64,000 bases of DNA from Rana temporaria. Taxonomy: Eukaryota; Chordata; Amphibia; Anura; Ranidae. Where the stretch lies: the NCBI RefSeq assembly GCF_905171775.1, contig NC_053492.1, positions 186,668,278-186,732,277 of the forward strand, read 5' to 3'. Under the pieces are notes generated by a model that did not search any database, had not been told where the DNA came from, and worked only from the letters and a program-made list of their open reading frames with translations. Shown piece after piece: positions 58,323-64,000 of the stretch; the stretch's first letter is position 1, and the number at the start of each line of letters is the position of its first letter. A program made the translations under genes and the position numbers.

Positions 58323-60473
58323 AAATATTTTTGTGACACTCAAACATTGTCACGTTGTCCCAAAAATACTGCCCAGTTATAACTAATGTTACTTATTCCA
58401 TAGATATGTACAATTTAGGTGGCCAGAAGATATTTTGCGCTCATGCTGCACATAAAACATATAGCTGAATGTAACATTTAGCCATACAATGTAATTACAC
58501 AGCTTGCATAGCTTGAAGTCATTCCCCTTTTCTTCTATTGTGACCTGCCATACGTTGAACTTATCCAAACAGATGTGCAAACTTTAACGTTAGGGAACCT
58601 TTAATGCCTTTGAAGTTCAGTCACTTCTGGCCCAGCAGAAGGAGGGCCATTTTATGTAGGATAGGAACTGGATGCTTTTTAACACATTAGCAACATCATT
58701 AATCATGTTTATCCACAAGACAACAAAGAAATTACATGTATATACAATCCAGCCACAGAGGCTGAAATGTGTCTTCAATCTAAAGGAAGCACGGAGCAGT
58801 AGATCTCTATAAAAGGACTCACTTACAGCTGAAAAGATAATTCTCTACAGAAACTGGTGCCACAGATGGCTCTATCTTTTAGAAAGAAGAGCGTGGTACA
58901 ATCTCATCAATGGTATCCTATCAATGACATCTTGGAAAGGCTTCTGCGCTAACATGCAAGTTTTCCGGTGGCCCGATCTCTAAATGGCTACAGCAAAAGT
59001 CTGTGAACTCTCCTCGCCCAAGAGTAAAGGAGACCAGGCCTTTGCTCTGAAGGTGTTTCCATCATGTTGAAAAGTGTGTCCAATCTCTTTGTAAAGAGCA
59101 GCAGGTAGCTTTGAAAGGCCGGGTCACTCTGCTGACCAACTTAAAACCCCATTGTGCCCCAGTAACTACAGGTGAAAGGTCACAGCCCAGTCCAGTCTCT
59201 GACCCTATCCTTTTTGTTAGGACTGTCACAAGGTATATTAATCAGATTTATTGCATTATGCTGTTGTATCTTTCTTCTTTCACAGTCCTGCCCCAATAAT
59301 AGGGTCTTTGTTCACCCCTCACGCCAAACTCTTCCAAGCAGTACAGAAATTATCACACTCCAGCCTAGGAAGAAGAACATTAGTATTATACATAAACCTC
59401 AGCAAGAAAACAGAAAGAAGTTGTAAATGTCATTAAACAGGGTGCTCCACTTCATGCAATTTGTTAGTCTTTATTCAATTAAATCATCATGAATTTATCA
59501 AAGCAAGACATAGTGATGACATATTACATACAAATCTGATTTGCCAAAGTGAATGCAAACCCAATCTATTCCCACTGGCTGCACGCAATTCGCTTATTGA
59601 CTTACATGTATTTTTAAATTGATTATGACTAAGTGTCATTTCATTGTTGTTGAGATCTATGTGAGTATTGTGAATTGGAAGGAAGCGCTGGGCTGCAGTG
59701 AACTCTCAGCATGGGAAAAAAGGGAGGCTGGAGAGAGGTTACAGGTATTCTTTATGCTGCATCACAGGAAAGATCCCATGTCCTGCTGATAGAGATTTGT
59801 CTGCAAATTGTATCTCATTGATGCTACTTGATGGATAGCTAGATAACTTAGTATAGGCAGCATGGTGGCTATGTAGTTAGCATTGCAGAACCTTGCTGTC
59901 ATGGTTTTGATTTCTAACAAAGTCCTATCTGCATGTATAACATCTGAATGTGATTGAAATGTATTGTCAAATATTCAACTTGAAGAGATAATCAATTGTT
60001 ATATTATTTATAGATTATAAGCACATATTAGTCTTGAAAATTCGCAATAGAAGGGGGAATATTTTCAATCTAAGGTACATCTGCATACATGCTGGTGCTA
60101 ATGTCCATGTTAGTATGAGCTACTGATAATTTTACAGCTGTATTTATTTATTTTTTTATATTTTTTTAGAATTACAGGCTAATTTCCAATTCAATTAAGA
60201 CATTTATAAAACTTGTAAGAGCCTGAAACTGGAACCTAGGAATTTTCAAACTTATGTCTATTTTTTACATTTCTGTACCTTTATTATTAATAATATTGGT
60301 GTGCAAGCACGCAGAAATATTGCACCAAAGCACATTAGGTGCGTTTGGTGTATTACATCTTTGCCCATGCGCTACTTTGTAAATTGTAAATTGTGTACAT
60401 TTGCATACGCAGCTCTAGGATATCAGAAATATGCAGTGTCTTTACACTTCATGGGCAAATGCACCCATATACA
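58323..60473. other. Repeat-poor sequence, no gene recognised
   Basis: Largest repeat-poor block in the right half. Several short open frames (near 59110-59430) look like nothing I know. Confidence 0.5.
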
Positions 60474-60708
60474 TACAGTTAGGTCCATATATATTTGGAC
60501 ACAGGCACAATTTTTATACTTTTGGCTCTGTATGCCAAAAGAATAAAATTAAAACAAAACAATCCAAATGCATTTAAAGTGCAGACTTTCAGTTTTAATT
60601 CAAGGGGTTGAACATAAATATCAAGTACAAATTTTAGGAACTGCAACCATTTTTATACACAATCCCTCAATTTTCATGGGCTCAAATGTAATTGAACAAA
60701 TGAATATA

Positions 60709-61201
60709 CCGTATTTATCGGCGTATACCGCGCACTATTTTGCCCTGAAAATCAGGGCAAAATCATGGGTGCGCGATATGCGCCGATACCCGCTTTCCCG
60801 CGCTGAGTTTGAATACTGCGCCGACATATATACCGAGCGCAGTACACTCGTGTATAGTCGGGCAGTCTCGGCTACACTCACGCTCACGTCCTGTACGTCC
60901 AGGACGTCAGCGCGAGCATTGCCGACTATACGCGAGTGTACTGCGCTCGGTATATGCCGGCGCAGTATTCAAACTTGGCGAGGGAAAGCGGGAAACGAGC
61001 GAGGACGCCGCAGAAGGACGCCGGACCCGACGAAGAGAACACCCGAAGCCGCAGAAGGACGCCGGACCCGACGAGGCCGCCGATGGACGCCGTGCAAGAC
61101 ACCAAACTGTAAGTACAAAAATCTTTTTTTCACAGGAATTTCGGAGCAACTTTAGGGGTGCGCGCTATACGCGGGAGCGCGCTATACCCCAATAAATACG
61201 G
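60709..61201. mobile_element. CCGTATTT-type element in the Tc1 transposon, TA duplication
   Basis: CCGTATTTATCGGCGTATAC to CCCCAATAAATACGG with TA on both sides. CpG-rich interior with long internal hairpin (about 60820-60960: CCGAGCGCAGTACACTCGTG against its complement) and a duplicated GCAGAAGGACGCCGGACCC (two copies near 61010 and 61052). Confidence 0.88.
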
Positions 61202-61209
61202 TAATCATA

Positions 61210-62200
61210 AATAAAAATGTTCATTTTTAATAATGTTGGGAATCCTTTACTGGCAATGACTGCCTGAAATCTGGAACCCATGGACATTACCAAAGACCGG
61301 GTTTCCTCCTTTCTGATGCTTTGCCAGGCTCTAACTGCAGCTGTTTTCAGTTGTTCTTTGTTTGTGGATCTTCATGCCTTTAGGTTTGCCTTCAGCAAGT
61401 GAAATGCATGCTCAATTGGGTTGAGATCAGGTCATTGACTCGGCCATTGCAGAATATTCCACTTCTTTCCCTTCAAAAGCTCCTGGGTTGCTTTTGCAGT
61501 GCATTTTGGATCATTGTCCATCTGTACTGTGAAGTACCGTCCAATCAGCTTTGCTGTATTTGTCTGAATCTGGGCTGTCAGTATATCGCTGAACACTGCA
61601 GAATTCATCTGGCTGCTTCTGTCTTCTGCCACATCATCAATAAACACCAATGATCCATTGCCACTGAAAGTAATGCATGCCCATGCCATCACACTGCATC
61701 CACTGTGTTTTACAGATGAAGTTGTGTGCTTTGGCTCATGAGCTCTTCCAAGCCTTCTCCACACTTTTTTCTTCCTGTCAATCTGGTACATATTAATTTT
61801 AGTTTCATCCATTCAAATTATTCTTTTCCAGAACTGGTCTGACTTTTTTAGATGTTTTTTGGCAAAGTCTCATCTGGCTTTTCTATTTTTCAGGCTTATG
61901 AATGGTTTGAAGCTTGTGGTGAACCCTCCTAATCAGAAAGTCTTCTCTTGATTGTAGACTTTGACAATGATACACCCACCTCCTGGAGAGTGTCCTTCAC
62001 TTGTCTAGAATTTGTGAATGGGTATTACTTTACCATAGAGAGGATCCTGCGATCATCCACCACTGTTGTGTTCCGTGGACGTCCAGGCCTTTTTATGTTG
62101 CTGAGCTCACCATCGCGTTCTTCTTTTCTCAGAATGTAGAATGTTTTTGAAGTCTTACAATGGCCTGTTTCACTTGCATGGACAGTTCCTTTGAACGCAT
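61210..62200 (-). pseudogene. Tc1-like transposase, disrupted
   Basis: DDE transposase that cuts out and reinserts the element. Start chosen at 62200, giving MRSKELSMQVKQAIVRLQ, the first helix of the paired-type DNA-binding domain. GRPRNTTVVDDRRI (the GRPR-type hook) and then the catalytic part follow in other frames: DETKIN with the first Asp, VMAWACITFSGNGSLVF, VQMDNDPK with the second Asp, and after an in-frame TGA at 61429-61431, PDLNPIEHAF with the Glu. So the catalytic triad is still visible, but a stop lies between Asp and Glu and there are at least two frameshifts. Dead copy; family assignment is secure. Confidence 0.93.
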
Positions 62201-62246
62201 GATGTAGGTTTACAGCAATAGATTCCAAATGCAAATACCACACTGA

Positions 62247-62694
62247 TGCCGCGTTCACACGGTCGTTTTTTGTGATGAAAAAAAACATCATTTTTTAGCA
62301 TGAAAAAAAACGACGTTTTTCAAACTTAATTTTAAAAAACGACGTAGCATACACACCATCGTTTTTTCAAAAAGCTCTAGCAAAGCACAGTTACGTTCAG
62401 CACATACGGCGGCACTCTGTCCCATTCAAGCTCGCATCCTAACTTGCTTCTGAGCATGCGCGGGTTTAAAAACGTTGTTTTAAACATTGTTTTAGCTACA
62501 CACAGTCATTTTTTTGACACAAAAAACAACGTTTTGAAAAACGACATAAAAAATTGAGGCATGCTCGAATTTTTTTTTTTGGTCGTTTTTTAGAAGACAT
62601 AAAACAACGTTTTCCCCCCACACGGTCATTTTAATTGACGTTTTTAAAAATGACGTTTTTTTTCATCACAAAAAACGACCGTGTGTACGCGGCA
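62247..62694. mobile_element. GTTCACACGG / GTACACACGG-family element (AAAAACGAC subtype)
   Basis: TGCCGCGTTCACACGGTCG to CGACCGTGTGTACGCGGCA. Interior made of AAAAACGACG and CGTTTTT words in both orientations. Flanks TGA / TTA. Confidence 0.9.
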
Positions 62695-63428
62695 TTAGAA
62701 TCAACTCCAAACCTTTTACCTGCTTAATTGATGAATAAATAATGAAGGAGTAGCCCACTCCTGGCCATGAAATAGCTTTTGATTGAATTGTCCGATGTCT
62801 CTTGAAAAAGGGGGGTGGCTATTCTTAAGAGCCGTAATTCCTAAACCGTTCCTCCGATTTGGATGTACATACCTTCAAAATTAAACCTGAGATGCACTTT
62901 TTAGACAATATCCATTTTATAACTATAGCTTGAATATGTTTTGGTAAATACCTGAAATAAATATAAAACTGTAAGAAAAACAGAAATGGAAGGTGCGCAC
63001 ACCTAGTGCATTACCAGAGATAATTTAATACATTTTTTTTTGTATATAAAAGTGGGTACTCACAAAATGCAACTGCCAAAAGGCCATACACACCATTGTA
63101 TCTGATATCTGTTATGCCACACCTTGGAAGACCTATTAGCGCTGGAAGTGACTGTGTTTTTTTTAAATATAAAATTGTGCCGGTGTCCAAATATATATGG
63201 ACCTAACTGTATAGCCTTATTATTATTATAAACATTGTAGTGTATAAACTTAGTAATTATTGCAGATTTCACAATCCAGGCAATGTTACAAGAATGTACA
63301 TTGTACGTTTGTGACATATTTATAACGTTAAACAGATTTCCAACTACCATACCATATTTTGTGCCAGCTGTGCATCTTTATTTCAGCTCCCAATTATTTC
63401 TTACATTTTTTCTACACCAATTTTTCTA

Positions 63429-64000
63429 CAGTGAGGGAAAAGGGTATTTGATCCCCTGCTGATTTTGTATATTTGTCCACTGACAAAGAAATGATCAGTC
63501 TATAATTTTAATGGTAGGTTTATTTTAACAGTGCGAGACAGAATAACAACCAAAAAAATCCAGAAAAACGCATTTCAAAAAAGTTATAAATTGATTTGCA
63601 TTTTAATGAGTGAAATAAGTATTTGATCCCTTTACAAAACATGACTTAGTACTTGGTGGTAAAGCCCTTGTTGACAATCACAGAGGTCAGACGTTTCTTG
63701 TAGTTGGCCACCAGGTTTGCACACATCTCAGGAGGGATTTTGTCCGTTCGGCTTCTTTCGGCTACTCGTGACGCGATGTATGCGACCGTCAGAAGCCTGT
63801 CGGAAGCCTGTCAATCAAATAGGAACGCCCAGTCCCGAAGACCATACCCGGAAGTGGCGGAGAAGATCGCTCTCTAAAACGGTAAGTACTGCTTCGATTT
63901 AAAAAAAACTACCCGATTCCCCTTGACAAAATGAGCATCAATCTAATGTTAAAAAAAAAATTTCGGGTGAATTCCCGCTTTAAGGTTTTGAGGCTGACGT
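63429..64000 (-). mobile_element. Tc1-like transposon, left end, runs off the window
   Basis: CAGTGAGGGAAAAGGGTATT after TA, followed by the subterminal repeat and antisense transposase C-terminus (ATTTTGTCC is the complement of a conserved block). It resumes after the inserted repeat with AAGGTTTTGAGGCTGACGT at the window end. Confidence 0.85.
63741..63980. repeat. Ranid repeat inserted in the Tc1 transposon
   Basis: TTCGGCTTCTTTCGGCTACTCG to GGTGAATTCCCGCTTTAA. About 30 bases of Tc1 sequence expected between the two flanks seem to be missing. Confidence 0.6.

Larger units (their letters stand above)
60476..63209 (-). mobile_element. Tc1-like transposon, two insertions inside
   Basis: The terminal 26 bases (CAGTTAGGTCCATATATATT and on) are perfect inverted repeats, with TA on both sides. 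The transposase gene runs on the minus strand. Two inverted-repeat elements (60709-61201, 62247-62694) are nested inside. About 240 bases near 62940-63180 also look foreign. Confidence 0.95.

Noticed and set aside
59111..59436. Possible host exon with three overlapping frames
   Set aside because: No recognisable protein, no supported splice signals, frames short and overlapping.
60568..61155. 195-codon open frame on the plus strand
   Set aside because: It runs from Tc1 subterminal sequence through a CpG-rich MITE; Arg/Thr-rich product of repeated GACGCCGGACC words, not a gene.
1..64000. Endogenous retrovirus or LTR element
   Set aside because: I saw no paired LTRs, no primer-binding site, and no gag, protease or integrase motifs; the RTs present are of LINE and Penelope-like type.

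Overview
This is animal nuclear DNA, and very probably from a true frog (Ranidae). The basis is gene-poor, AT-rich sequence with microsatellites and no operons, a nearly complete L1/Tx1-type LINE, a Penelope-like element with a GIY-YIG endonuclease, Tc1/mariner elements, and dense short inverted-repeat DNA transposons. Several of these (termini AACCACTT..AAGTGGTT, GGGCCAGATTCAC, GTACACACG) I recall as abundant in ranid assemblies. That last point is recollection; no database was searched. I found no host protein-coding exon, tRNA or rRNA that I could defend, so the window reads as intergenic or intronic sequence.

Layout. 1-4050: L1/Tx1-like LINE on the minus strand (ORF1, ORF2 with endonuclease and RT; several frameshifts; 3' end beyond the window). 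4823-5068: a small inverted-repeat insertion with a 12-bp target duplication and a hammerhead-like motif. 5809-11335: a three-layer nest. A ranid repeat is split at a TA by a 5-kb Tigger/mariner-type element, which itself holds a Penelope-like retroelement built as a giant hairpin (two 1103-bp arms around a 2-kb spacer with RT-thumb and GIY-YIG remnants). Each arm carries a self-complementary hammerhead-like motif. 11335-14528: two further ranid repeats, one carrying a 613-bp element with a TAT duplication. 16014-31889: scattered inverted-repeat elements, LINE 3' tails, a Tc1 remnant and minisatellites, separated by repeat-poor DNA. 33305-46574: many members of the GTACACACG family and of the GGGCCAGATYCAC family, some inside one another. 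48494-50010: a 1.5-kb element with seven tandem units, each carrying a CCAAT (NF-Y-like) box. 53143-58322: more mixed elements. 60476-63209: a Tc1 element with 26-bp perfect termini, interrupted twice. 63429-64000: start of another Tc1 element, also interrupted.

Nothing here is an operon or pathway. What ties the window together is order of insertion: target duplications let many nested events be ranked in time. The most interesting parts are the palindromic Penelope-like element with its ribozyme-like motifs, the CCAAT-box array, and the GTACACACG family, whose outer ends stay constant while the inner palindromic words change from copy to copy.
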